Source of the DNA: Phycisphaerales bacterium
Lineage (GTDB): Bacteria; Planctomycetota; Phycisphaerae; Sedimentisphaerales; Anaerohalosphaeraceae
DNA length: 16,172 bases
Assembly: GCA_011048645.1 (NCBI GenBank)
Contig: DSDR01000232.1
Coordinates: 1 to 16,172 of the forward strand
Direction of reading: 5' to 3'
Shown here piece after piece: positions 1 through 7,941 of the stretch (position 1 is its first letter; each line of letters opens with the position of its first letter). The notes under the pieces were generated by a model. That model worked only from the letters and a program-made list of their open reading frames with translations, made no database searches and had not been told where the DNA came from. The translations under genes were made by a program, and so were the position numbers.

Positions 1-306
1 ATCATAGTCCGTGCGATAAAAATCGACCGGACGTTCATCGGGGTGTTTGACCCAATGAAACTTCCAGTCGCCGTTGAGTGACTGAAAATAATCCGATGCG
101 TACCGTTTGGCAACCAGCTCCTGCGGCGTTGACCATTGCAGCCCGGCCAACGCAGCACGTACCGAACCAAAAGACAATCCGGACGCCCTGGCAGGTTCTT
201 TGTTGATACCAATGATCGTCTCATCTTCCCAGTCCGGCGCCGCCCACACACTCGACATCAGGCAGCACCCGACCAACATTAATAGAACGCTCATCTTGAA
301 GCTCAT
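1..306 (-). CDS. GH2 beta-galactosidase (LacZ-like), N-terminal part only
   Basis: The first 102 codons of a gene that runs off the left edge. The visible protein has a charged start and hydrophobic leader, then a mature start near APDWED. Next come the segments IGINKEPARA and SLNGDWKFHWVKHPDERPVDFY (residues about 76-95), which are typical of the N-terminal sugar-binding domain of long LacZ-type GH2 enzymes. The family removes terminal beta-galactose; the catalytic domain lies outside the window. In-frame ATGs occur at 324, 306 and 294. I chose 306 because AAAGGA lies 8 bases upstream of it. The leader allows either signal peptidase I cleavage (VWA before APDW) or lipidation at the Cys of LVGC (residues 11-14). 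The gene follows the M60 gene by 50 bases with no terminator between them, so the two are probably cotranscribed. Family call is firm; substrate is not. Confidence 0.85.
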   Translation of the reverse strand, partial: MSFKMSVLLMLVGCCLMSSVWAAPDWEDETIIGINKEPARASGLSFGSVRAALAGLQWSTPQELVAKRYASDYFQSLNGDWKFHWVKHPDERPVDFYRTDYD

Positions 307-356
307 CCTTTCAATCCTTTCCATCAATTAACAATATGCGGTAATGATCTGTATCC

Positions 357-2651
357 TTATTGTTCAGCCGCAGGATAAACCTGTGTTCGCTGGCCGTCAA
401 ATCCAACAGCTACTATTTTTGTTGAGTCCTCGAAATAGGGCACATCTGTGAAACTGCGTGGATGAGGGCTGCCGGTTCCCGTCATGGTAATGTGTGTCTT
501 CTCCCGGCCGCGATACGTTTCGAATACGACCGTATTCTTCCAGACGGAATGGTCAACGCGAATACCCCGCTCGGTTTCCGAAACGCCTTGGCCCGGGACG
601 CCCTCAAGAGCAAGGCGGTTTTTATAGGCCAGGTAACTGTTGCCGCTGATATAATGCAATGTGTCCTCAAGCGGCAGCGTGGGATATCGCGAGGCGTATT
701 CCACGGCCTCCTGGATCATTTCGGCGGTGATGGTTTTGCGAGCGGATGTATAATCACTGAAAAGCTTATCCACCTCCTGAAGCATACCGATTCGGATAAA
801 AAATTGCGATAAATCGTATCCAACGGCATCACACACATGTTTGACAAAATCCACCTGCAATTGGCCGTGCGAAATGCCCGTCTCATCGCGCGTCCGAACC
901 GCCTCATACACGTCGCCCCAAAAATACGGACGATGCCACGGATTACCCTCTCCGGCCAGATGGAAAAACAGCGTCAACTGCCACAACGGACACAATTTGA
1001 CAAAATGATCTCCGTCCCAGGCGCCGTTGCGTTCACCGTAGGCCCTGTCGGGGCCGGCCTGCAAGCCCCATTCCTGATGATGAATATGTGCATTGTTCAG
1101 ATAGGCGTTGAAACGACCGCCAATCGTCCCTGCCACGCGTTCATGTTCCAGACGCAGATTGTCCGGCGTAAACCGATACTGCGTATAGACCGAAAATATA
1201 TTGTTCGTCACCTCCGTCGTTCCGACCCACATCATCCCCGGCCGCGTCTGATTAATATGTCCGAATTCGTGAACCGGACCCCATGAGTTTTGCAGGATTT
1301 TTGGGTAACGGGCGACGACGCCCATGGTATTTTCGTTAAATCCGGCGCCAAGCTGATCTCTGAACATATAACCGCGCCACACTACCCGGCCGAACAGTCG
1401 GTTTTGAGGCGCCCGATCGTGCTTAAACAATCCCAATATGTGGAACTGATGACGGACAATGGTATCGTACACCTCCACCAGATCGCGAAGGTTCTCCGGG
1501 CTGTTTGCTTTCAGGGCGTTGACCGTATAGGCCAATTGCACATGCTGTCCCCGTAAGTCCATAATGGGGCTGACGGCATGATCCAGCAGTGTCGCGCCAT
1601 CAGCGTTGGTATGTTTCCGTGCGTCAAAAAACCCATTGACTCGGCCGGATGCGATATGCACAGTAATCGGCGGCGCGCTGTCGGGATGATCCACATAATA
1701 ACTCAGATAACCGTTGCCGCGGCCTTTTGTTTTGAATTGGTTCACGCCCGTGCGCAACCGGTACGAATGGTCATCGCCGGATTGGGCAAAATCCCGCACG
1801 CGAAGCGAAATGTCGTGGCCGTGGGTATCGCCCACAAAAACAAGCACATCCTGATCTTCTTCAAAGAAGATGCCCGTGGGATTCTCAAATTGATTGTAAA
1901 GTCCCGTCTTGAGTTCCTCCGCCAGGCTGTACACATCGCGGTAAGCCTCATAGGTCTGAACACGATATTCACGCCGGTACGTTCCGTCAAACAGTTGCTG
2001 AGCAATCGTTTTTAACACACTGTTTTGAATCCCGTCGATATCCTGCTGCGTAATCCCGTCAGCCAGCTCAGAAAATGTCAAGTCGGTGAACCATTGATAA
2101 TCGGGATGATCCTCCGGACGGGCGGCGGCGTAGGCCTCGAACTGAGCCAGCGAAACATAATATTTCTGATCCTGGGAATACGCATCAGTCACTGTAACGC
2201 GAATTGCCTCAGGGTTTGTTATCGGCGGGCTGAAATTGACATAGCAGGCCTGATGGGTTCGCCGAAAGCGAAATGTTTCCACTTCCTTAAATTCATTCTC
2301 GCCGGCTCGTTTCACGGCGACCGCGCCCGCTCGAATGATGCCATTGACGCCGGAGGCTCGGGGAGTCAGAACGATATAGCTGATTTCTTCAACGCCGGGC
2401 TCAAGGGTAAATGTCAGGGACAAAGGCGTCTTCGGAGCAATACCCGCCCAGGGAGAGTGAAACAGCGTTGTAAAATCCCCGTCAACGGCGTTGTCAATCC
2501 GCTCTCGCGGCTGAAACATCTCCGGCGGCGTTAACTCGGCGGATACCACTTTCAATTTGACATCCTGAGGAAATTCGCCGGCCGGAAGTGTTCCTGCAAA
2601 CAGACTCAGTACCATAACCATTAAACCGATCGCGTGTTTGCGACATCTCAT
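357..2651 (-). CDS. Secreted M60/enhancin-like zinc metallopeptidase (mucin-type glycoprotein protease)
   Basis: A 764-residue exported protein. Residues 1-24 form a signal peptide (basic MRCRK, hydrophobic core, likely cut after LPA). Residues about 30-175 look like an F5/8-type (galactose-binding-like) beta-sandwich. The catalytic domain carries HEFGH at 461-465 followed by Glu480 in GTTEV, which fits the M60 signature HExxH plus Glu after 8-24 residues. His461 and His465 should bind zinc, and Glu462 should be the catalytic base. M60 proteins in gut bacteria and pathogens cleave O-glycosylated, mucin-like proteins; that is family knowledge, and specificity here is inferred. The ATG at 2651 has AAAGG eight bases upstream. 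An intrinsic terminator lies just upstream, so this gene probably starts its own unit or depends on readthrough. The GH2 gene follows closely. Confidence 0.92.
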   Translation of the reverse strand: MRCRKHAIGLMVMVLSLFAGTLPAGEFPQDVKLKVVSAELTPPEMFQPRERIDNAVDGDFTTLFHSPWAGIAPKTPLSLTFTLEPGVEEISYIVLTPRASGVNGIIRAGAVAVKRAGENEFKEVETFRFRRTHQACYVNFSPPITNPEAIRVTVTDAYSQDQKYYVSLAQFEAYAAARPEDHPDYQWFTDLTFSELADGITQQDIDGIQNSVLKTIAQQLFDGTYRREYRVQTYEAYRDVYSLAEELKTGLYNQFENPTGIFFEEDQDVLVFVGDTHGHDISLRVRDFAQSGDDHSYRLRTGVNQFKTKGRGNGYLSYYVDHPDSAPPITVHIASGRVNGFFDARKHTNADGATLLDHAVSPIMDLRGQHVQLAYTVNALKANSPENLRDLVEVYDTIVRHQFHILGLFKHDRAPQNRLFGRVVWRGYMFRDQLGAGFNENTMGVVARYPKILQNSWGPVHEFGHINQTRPGMMWVGTTEVTNNIFSVYTQYRFTPDNLRLEHERVAGTIGGRFNAYLNNAHIHHQEWGLQAGPDRAYGERNGAWDGDHFVKLCPLWQLTLFFHLAGEGNPWHRPYFWGDVYEAVRTRDETGISHGQLQVDFVKHVCDAVGYDLSQFFIRIGMLQEVDKLFSDYTSARKTITAEMIQEAVEYASRYPTLPLEDTLHYISGNSYLAYKNRLALEGVPGQGVSETERGIRVDHSVWKNTVVFETYRGREKTHITMTGTGSPHPRSFTDVPYFEDSTKIVAVGFDGQRTQVYPAAEQ

Positions 2652-2717
2652 TTTTCAGCCTTTCATCTGCATAAAAATGACCTGCTCGGCTTTCAAATCA
2701 ACAGCCTCTTACAAGAC

Positions 2718-2761
2718 AAAAAGTCTCAGCGGGATGGCACACATCCCAAACCCGCCGAGAC
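2718..2761 (-). terminator. Rho-independent terminator after the metzincin gene
   Basis: Read on the minus strand, GTCTCGGCGGG (2761-2751) pairs with CCCGCTGAGAC (2733-2723). This gives an 11-bp stem with one G-T wobble, a 17-base loop, and a run of five T at 2722-2718. The loop can also form a competing GGGATG/CATCCC hairpin. The structure begins 20 bases after the metzincin stop codon at 2782. It separates that gene from the M60-GH2 pair. Confidence 0.82.
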
Positions 2762-2781
2762 CTCGTATTCAGGCGCACCGG

Positions 2782-5700
2782 TCAATCAAGCAGCCACATG
2801 CTCGACATCACGGCCACATCCTCAAGATCAACCGCCTTGTCGCCGGTCAGATCCGCGCCCCCGCAGGGCGGAAAATCAGTACAGCCGCCGGCAAGCCAGT
2901 ACTCCGCCAGACCGGCCAAATCATCCAGCCCCTTTTCGCCGGTCAACATATCCCACACATACACCTCAAACAGGGCTTCCGTAAATCGGTTATACGAATC
3001 TGTCACTCGAACGGTAAACGTGTTCAATCCCGTATCGGCGTCGCGCGGCACGCCACTGAACGTCCCGTCAGGCTCAACCACAAGCCATTGCGGGCCGGCG
3101 ACTTTGGAAAAGACAGCCGGATTGCCGTCAAAGGAGGACGCCAGATGCGAAACGCTGTCCAGATAATCGCGGCCTTCCAGTGCATCGACGCCTTCAATTA
3201 AATCGGCCGCAAAATAAGGCGACCAATCATAATCGGGAGCATACGGCGCCAGATAGCGGCCCGGAATGACCTGCCGTTCAATGTCCGGCCCGCTCCAGGC
3301 CACCGACACATGATCGCCGCCGCCGCCTTCTTTATGCAGTGCGCGGATGTAATAGGCGCGTCCGGCCTGAAGGCTGTAGGTATTGGATTGTTGAGAATCA
3401 TATTTATCCCATTGTCGATGATCCGTCCAGGCCGGATCGCCGGTCACATGGGCAATGCGGATAGCGTTCGAAGGAGACGTTGTCGGACTGAGCCACAATT
3501 CCGAATTGTCATCGCTGGCAATCCAAAACGTGTACTGACCCGTTGTCGGCGGGACAAGAAACCCGTGTATCCGCGTACCGTAATTATCCGCCCAGTTGAT
3601 CGGCCCTTCAAAAGAGTTGATCATTTCCACGACATCGGGGCTGTTCGGATAGCGGGCGTTTCCGGTCAATGCCGAGACCCGATTGCCGGAGATATTTCGC
3701 CAGGCTTCACGCAAAATCCCGCCGAAACCGTCGCCGGTTGTAAATGTCCAGACCTGTCCCGGAATGATCTGGCCGCCGGCAAGCACGGTATCCACCCGCC
3801 AATAGTATCGGGTGTTTCGTTTCAGTGCGTCCGGCCGGTAGGTCGGCGAGGTCACTTGACCTTCATACTCCGCAGAAGAGGTATCCGCAGCGGCAACCGC
3901 ATCGTAATCCGTGCCGAGATAGACGTCATTGGCTGCCGCCGAGGCGCCCATCGACCACTTCAGATCAACAGACAAAAACATCCCCTGCGCGCCGTTAAAC
4001 GGATTCGGGCTTTCCGCAGCGCCGCCGGCGATCACGTCCTGAATTTGACTTTCTGTCAAAGAAACACTGTAGATTCGCACGTCATCCAGTCCGCCGTGAA
4101 AACTCCGGTCGGCTCTGCCCCAATCCCGTCCGATAGCCGAACTGCCGTAGAAGGATTCGGGCTGATGAGCGGCATTGTTGACAGCCTTATTCAGCGCTGA
4201 GCCGTCATAGGTATAAAGGGTCGCCCGCGTCGGCTCAATCACCAGCGCGACAAAGGTCGCCTGACCGACGGAAAGGGACAACCCGGAATTCCAGTTCCAG
4301 TACTTGTCATTCCAGTGATACCCCAGCCGGTTGTTATCCCGGAAATTCAGATTGGCTGCGCCGCTGTTGCGACACGAAAAAATCGCGGCGTATGCCGTCT
4401 GAACACTGTCAGGCCGAACCCATGCGGTTATTGTCACCGTATTGCTGCTGAAATTCAACGACGGTATTTCAATATAATCATCTTGGCCGTCAAAGACCAG
4501 GGCGCGGCCGAACTTACCCGGAATCGAATCCGTCTCGAAGGCCAAGTCGCCCTTTAATTGACCATGGTTGCCATTGATCGTTGAATCATAGGCCGTCGTA
4601 CCGGAGGTTTCATCCAGTTTCCAGTATCCCCGAAGCGTCGGGTTCGGAACCTCTACGGTCACATGGACATTGCCGTGAGCAGTCCGCCCGGTTGAATCCA
4701 CAATGGTGTACTGAAATTTATCCATCCCGAGCTTATTGCCGGGCGCCATATAGAACAGCTCATCCCGTCCGTTCGGGCCGGTTCCCGGCGACAATTCCAA
4801 TCTGCCGCCGAACGCCGTTGTTTCCGGAAAATCGGCAATCGCAATCGAATCTCCGTTGGCGTCGTAATCATTGGCCAGCACATCCAGTCTGCCCGATTCG
4901 GTCGCCGCGACGGTGAACCGGTCAAGATTCGCATACGGGGGGACCGGATAATCATACAGCCCGATATTACGGATATTGACGCCCTGATTCAGCTTCGACT
5001 GACGACAGCTCATAATCTGGAGCAGTTCGGGATTCGAAAAACGAGACAACCCGTAATTGTTGCCGCTCATCACCGTCGCGCCTTCGGGATTGCCGCCCAC
5101 ATTATCGCTGGCGCCTAAGTTGTGGCCGACCTCATGACGGGCCACATGCTGCCAGTTATGGTCGTTGCCGTTCCAGCCGTTAAAGGTGCGCCCCGCCCAG
5201 CCGTTACCGCCGTAGTCGCAGACAAAGGCCACGCCGCCGCCCACCGAGCCGACAAATCCGACAAAATGATGATTCACGCCGGGGAACATAGCATTCCAGT
5301 AATCATTGATGTTCCACCAGTCGATGCCCCATTGCTCGCTGGATCGATCCAGGCCGGCGTTGCTCGTGCGATAAACGACCTTGCCCAGTTTGACTTCCAT
5401 CAGCAGATCGCGTGTATAAATCGCATTAAAATGCGACACAGCGTTTTCCGCCTTGCGGGCGTAACTGGACAAATCAGAATAATTGGTGGCGTTCATATAT
5501 TCAACCAGCACATCAAACCCGATATCGTGCTGGTAAACGGTTTTGTACAGATTGCCCAACCCGGCGGCTGAAGCGGTAAAAGAGGCTCCCGGATAGGGCG
5601 CTCCGGCGGGAGATTGAGGCGTTCCGCCGAGAGGAGTAAAGTTATTCACCGCCGCGGCATTGTCATTGGTTTCATACGGGGGATTGAACCACCAGTCCGT

Positions 5701-6561
5701 CGCGTTGCCCTTGAACACGTGGTAGCGCAGATCGCCGTTGGGCAGCAAGGTCGCTTCGACGTAGCTGTCCGGTTCTTCTTCGCACCAGCCGCGATAGGTA
5801 CGGACCGGGCCGGGATCAATCGGCAATTGGGTTGCCCCGTCCTCATCCAGCACAATGACTTCAAAGTTCGGGCCGCGATGGGACACCTGTTCCAGGTTGA
5901 AGGTGCGGATCTGACCGTTTCGCAGCACTACCCCGCGCATCGTTTCCGGCGGATTGGCCGGATCAATCGTCATATCGGTCACCGCAGAGACTTTCACATC
6001 ATCCACGCCGAAATAGGGTTTGGCCGTTTGAGGGTTTCCATTGCCAATGAAGGTAATCTTAATGAACAGGTGATCGCCGGGATTCAGTGCACCGGTAGTA
6101 AATGCATGGAGGGTCTTGAAGTCATTTTTATTGGGATTATTATCCGAACCGGCACTGAGCACTTCCACCGGACCGCCGATAACACTCACGGCCGAGGCGA
6201 CATCGGAACCAACCAATAAATCATAGGACGACAACGTCATTCGGGACGGATCGGATGTCTCGGCCAACAGCAGCGCCGAAAACTCGTAATCCGTCTCGCT
6301 TGCAATGTTAATTCCCTTGCTGGTGATACTCGTACCGTCCACATTGGAGATCCACAGCCGCGTACCGCCATACAGTCCGGTATTAAAAATGCGCGAGGAA
6401 TTATCCCCTCCCGGACCTTCGACAGTCCAGTTGGCCAAAAAGTCGGCGCCGGCAGGATTTGCCGCCTGATAGCTCTCGAAATCATCGCTGAAAACAACCA
6501 TCCCGTTCGCAGCCGTCAGGAAAGCGGCCAACATCATAACTATTGCAAATGTCTTAAACAT
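2782..6561 (-). CDS. Large multidomain secreted metzincin-type zinc protease with LamG, PA14 and dockerin-like modules
   Basis: A 1259-residue exported protein. Modules by residue: signal peptide 1-20; jelly-roll-like domain about 22-196; region 207-290, faintly like a reprolysin propeptide (RTYRGWC); protease domain about 335-520 with HEVGHNLGASD at 476-486 and a Met-turn candidate VMSG (Met498); cadherin/Ig-like domain 540-637 (VLANDYDANGD); LamG/concanavalin-like domain 643-846 (YWKLDETSG, FDGQDDYIEI); fibronectin-III-like domain 850-942; PA14-like domain 945-1100; Ig-like domain 1112-1203; dockerin-like tail 1205-1259 with DLTGDKAVDLED at 1237-1248. HExxHxxGxxD with a Met-turn marks a metzincin, with Asp486 as third zinc ligand. 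PA14 and LamG modules often bind glycans. The exact target is unknown. A TTG start at 6597 is possible, but the ATG at 6561 has GGAG six bases upstream and opens directly into the signal peptide. Confidence 0.87.
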   Translation of the reverse strand: MFKTFAIVMMLAAFLTAANGMVVFSDDFESYQAANPAGADFLANWTVEGPGGDNSSRIFNTGLYGGTRLWISNVDGTSITSKGINIASETDYEFSALLLAETSDPSRMTLSSYDLLVGSDVASAVSVIGGPVEVLSAGSDNNPNKNDFKTLHAFTTGALNPGDHLFIKITFIGNGNPQTAKPYFGVDDVKVSAVTDMTIDPANPPETMRGVVLRNGQIRTFNLEQVSHRGPNFEVIVLDEDGATQLPIDPGPVRTYRGWCEEEPDSYVEATLLPNGDLRYHVFKGNATDWWFNPPYETNDNAAAVNNFTPLGGTPQSPAGAPYPGASFTASAAGLGNLYKTVYQHDIGFDVLVEYMNATNYSDLSSYARKAENAVSHFNAIYTRDLLMEVKLGKVVYRTSNAGLDRSSEQWGIDWWNINDYWNAMFPGVNHHFVGFVGSVGGGVAFVCDYGGNGWAGRTFNGWNGNDHNWQHVARHEVGHNLGASDNVGGNPEGATVMSGNNYGLSRFSNPELLQIMSCRQSKLNQGVNIRNIGLYDYPVPPYANLDRFTVAATESGRLDVLANDYDANGDSIAIADFPETTAFGGRLELSPGTGPNGRDELFYMAPGNKLGMDKFQYTIVDSTGRTAHGNVHVTVEVPNPTLRGYWKLDETSGTTAYDSTINGNHGQLKGDLAFETDSIPGKFGRALVFDGQDDYIEIPSLNFSSNTVTITAWVRPDSVQTAYAAIFSCRNSGAANLNFRDNNRLGYHWNDKYWNWNSGLSLSVGQATFVALVIEPTRATLYTYDGSALNKAVNNAAHQPESFYGSSAIGRDWGRADRSFHGGLDDVRIYSVSLTESQIQDVIAGGAAESPNPFNGAQGMFLSVDLKWSMGASAAANDVYLGTDYDAVAAADTSSAEYEGQVTSPTYRPDALKRNTRYYWRVDTVLAGGQIIPGQVWTFTTGDGFGGILREAWRNISGNRVSALTGNARYPNSPDVVEMINSFEGPINWADNYGTRIHGFLVPPTTGQYTFWIASDDNSELWLSPTTSPSNAIRIAHVTGDPAWTDHRQWDKYDSQQSNTYSLQAGRAYYIRALHKEGGGGDHVSVAWSGPDIERQVIPGRYLAPYAPDYDWSPYFAADLIEGVDALEGRDYLDSVSHLASSFDGNPAVFSKVAGPQWLVVEPDGTFSGVPRDADTGLNTFTVRVTDSYNRFTEALFEVYVWDMLTGEKGLDDLAGLAEYWLAGGCTDFPPCGGADLTGDKAVDLEDVAVMSSMWLLD

Positions 6562-6567
6562 CGTTAT

Positions 6568-6571
6568 CTCC
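6568..6571 (-). promoter_or_regulatory. Ribosome binding site that sets the metzincin start
   Basis: GGAG on the minus strand lies six bases before the ATG at 6561. The upstream in-frame TTG at 6597 has no comparable site and would place twelve non-hydrophobic residues ahead of the signal peptide. Confidence 0.75.
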
Positions 6572-6612
6572 AAAAATTCCAAACCAATAGGTCTCAATAA
6601 ACCAATACTATC

Positions 6613-6652
6613 AGCCCCCCCGCAATGATATACTGTAAAAGAATCAGGGGCT
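6613..6652. repeat. Short inverted repeat upstream of the metzincin gene
   Basis: AGCCCC at 6613-6618 is the reverse complement of GGGGCT at 6647-6652, with a 28-base interior. ATGATA and GAATCA near the inner ends allow a further four pairs (ATCA/TGAT) across a bulge. The right arm overlaps the weak -35-like TTGTAG. It could be an operator or an RNA hairpin, but it is short enough to occur by chance. Confidence 0.35.
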
Positions 6653-6731
6653 ACAACAACATCTTCTCTTGCAGTGTTATCTTGCCGTCATAGTATCTCC
6701 TTTCGTTCTCGGAATTTTCGGTTGCCATTGA

Positions 6732-7919
6732 TCAGCAAAGCCCCATTGCTTTGCCCACAGATTGAAACGTCTCTATCGCCATATCCAGATCCTGCCGGGT
6801 ATGCGCCGCGGAAATCTGGGTGCGAATCCGGGCCTTGCCTTCCGGCACAACCGGATACGCAAAGGCAATCACATAAATTCCCTCTTCCAGCAGCCGCTCG
6901 GCCATCTGCTGAGCCGCTACCGCATCGCCCAGCATGATCGGTACAATCGGATGGTCGCCGGGCAGGACATTCAACCCCGTCCGCTCCATGCGCGATCTGA
7001 AATAGGCGGTATTCTCCCGCAGTGTCTCCAGCAGCGCGGGCGACCGGCTGAGCATATCCAGCGCTGCCAGCGACGCGCATGCAATCGACGGCGCCAGCGT
7101 ATTGGAAAATAAATACGGCCGGCTTCGCTGACGCAGCAATTCGATGATTTCTTTCCGTCCCGTCGTGAACCCGCCGCTGGCGCCGCCCAGCGCCTTGCCG
7201 AATGTGCCGGTGATAATATCCACGCGCCCCATCACGTCGCGATATTCCGGCGTACCGCGTCCGGTTTTGCCGATCACGCCGGTGGCATGACAATCATCAA
7301 TCATCACCAGCGCATCATAGCGCTCCGCCAGCTCGCAGATCGCATCCAGCGGCGCCACGTATCCATCCATCGAAAAAACGCCGTCGGTGGCGATCAGCCG
7401 AAACCGCGCGTCGCGGGCGTCTTTGAGCTTTTCTTCCAAATCTTCCATATCGCAGTTCTTATAGCGGTAGCGCTGCGCCTTGCACAGCCGGACGCCGTCG
7501 ATAATACTGGCATGGTTGAGCTGATCGCTGATAATGGCGTCCTCAGGCCCAAGCAGCGTTTCAAACAAGCCGCCGTTGGCGTCAAAACAACTGCTGTACA
7601 GAATCGTATCTTCTGTACCGAGAAATGCGGACACCTTCTGTTCCAATTCTTTATGAATCTGCTGAGTCCCGCAGATAAACCGCACCGACGACAGGCCGTA
7701 GCCCCACTTGTCAAAACTGTCTTTGGCGGCCTGAATGATCTTCGGATGGTCAGACAGCCCCAGATAATTGTTTGCGCACAAATTCAGTACGGATCGTCCC
7801 GAGGCGACTTCGACGCGATTTTTCTGCGGACCGGTCAACACCCGCTCGGCTTTGTACAGACCCGACCGGCGCATCTGCCCAAGCTGCTCAGTTATGTATG
7901 ATTTCATTTGGCCAAACAT
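6732..7919 (-). CDS. kbl: 2-amino-3-ketobutyrate CoA ligase (glycine C-acetyltransferase)
   Basis: A 395-residue cytosolic PLP enzyme, close to the 398 residues of E. coli Kbl. It cleaves 2-amino-3-ketobutyrate with CoA to glycine and acetyl-CoA, the second step of threonine breakdown. The alpha-oxoamine synthase fold is clear: LNLCANNYLGLSDHP near residue 46, DDCHATG at 208-214 (Asp208 and His211 near the cofactor) and GTFGKALGG with the PLP-binding Lys242. The C-terminal ARIRTQISAAHT segment is also typical. The ATG at 7919 has GGAG nine bases upstream. The gene starts 22 bases after the tdh stop, which is the classical tdh-kbl pairing; coupled expression also limits escape of the unstable ketobutyrate intermediate. 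No terminator was found after the stop codon. The assignment is very secure. Confidence 0.97.
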   Translation of the reverse strand: MFGQMKSYITEQLGQMRRSGLYKAERVLTGPQKNRVEVASGRSVLNLCANNYLGLSDHPKIIQAAKDSFDKWGYGLSSVRFICGTQQIHKELEQKVSAFLGTEDTILYSSCFDANGGLFETLLGPEDAIISDQLNHASIIDGVRLCKAQRYRYKNCDMEDLEEKLKDARDARFRLIATDGVFSMDGYVAPLDAICELAERYDALVMIDDCHATGVIGKTGRGTPEYRDVMGRVDIITGTFGKALGGASGGFTTGRKEIIELLRQRSRPYLFSNTLAPSIACASLAALDMLSRSPALLETLRENTAYFRSRMERTGLNVLPGDHPIVPIMLGDAVAAQQMAERLLEEGIYVIAFAYPVVPEGKARIRTQISAAHTRQDLDMAIETFQSVGKAMGLC

Positions 7920-7941
7920 ATCTCTATTCTCCGCTGTGCGG

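Larger units (their letters stand above)
6562..6731 (-). other. 170-base intergenic region between kbl and the metzincin gene
   Basis: This is the longest non-coding gap in the window. Read on the minus strand it holds three things. First, a consensus-like ribosome site AAAGGAG six bases before an ATG at 6691, which opens a four-codon reading frame (Met-Thr-Ala-Arg-stop, ending at 6677). Second, an inverted repeat AGCCCC (6652-6647) / GGGGCT (6618-6613). Third, a weak promoter-like pair: TTGTAG (6656-6651), an 18-base spacer, and TATATC (6632-6627). No T-run follows the inverted repeat, so it is a poor terminator. The spacing suggests that the metzincin may have its own promoter or a leader region, but no single element here is strong. 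Confidence 0.35.

Noticed and set aside
3310..4200. Long plus-strand open frame opposite the metzincin gene (and similar ones at 10632-11513, 12283-13251, 13203-14090)
   Set aside because: All are antisense shadows of well-supported genes, with no ribosome site and no family resemblance.
2782..6561. Cellulosome component because of the dockerin-like tail
   Set aside because: No cohesin, scaffoldin or cellulase in the window, and planctomycetes use this kind of tail widely without cellulosomes.
6562..6597. TTG start at 6597 for the metzincin
   Set aside because: No ribosome site there; it would place twelve extra residues before a clean signal peptide. The ATG at 6561 with GGAG is better.
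6613..6652. Inverted repeat as a terminator for kbl
   Set aside because: The stem is only six pairs with a 28-base interior, and no T-run follows on the minus strand.
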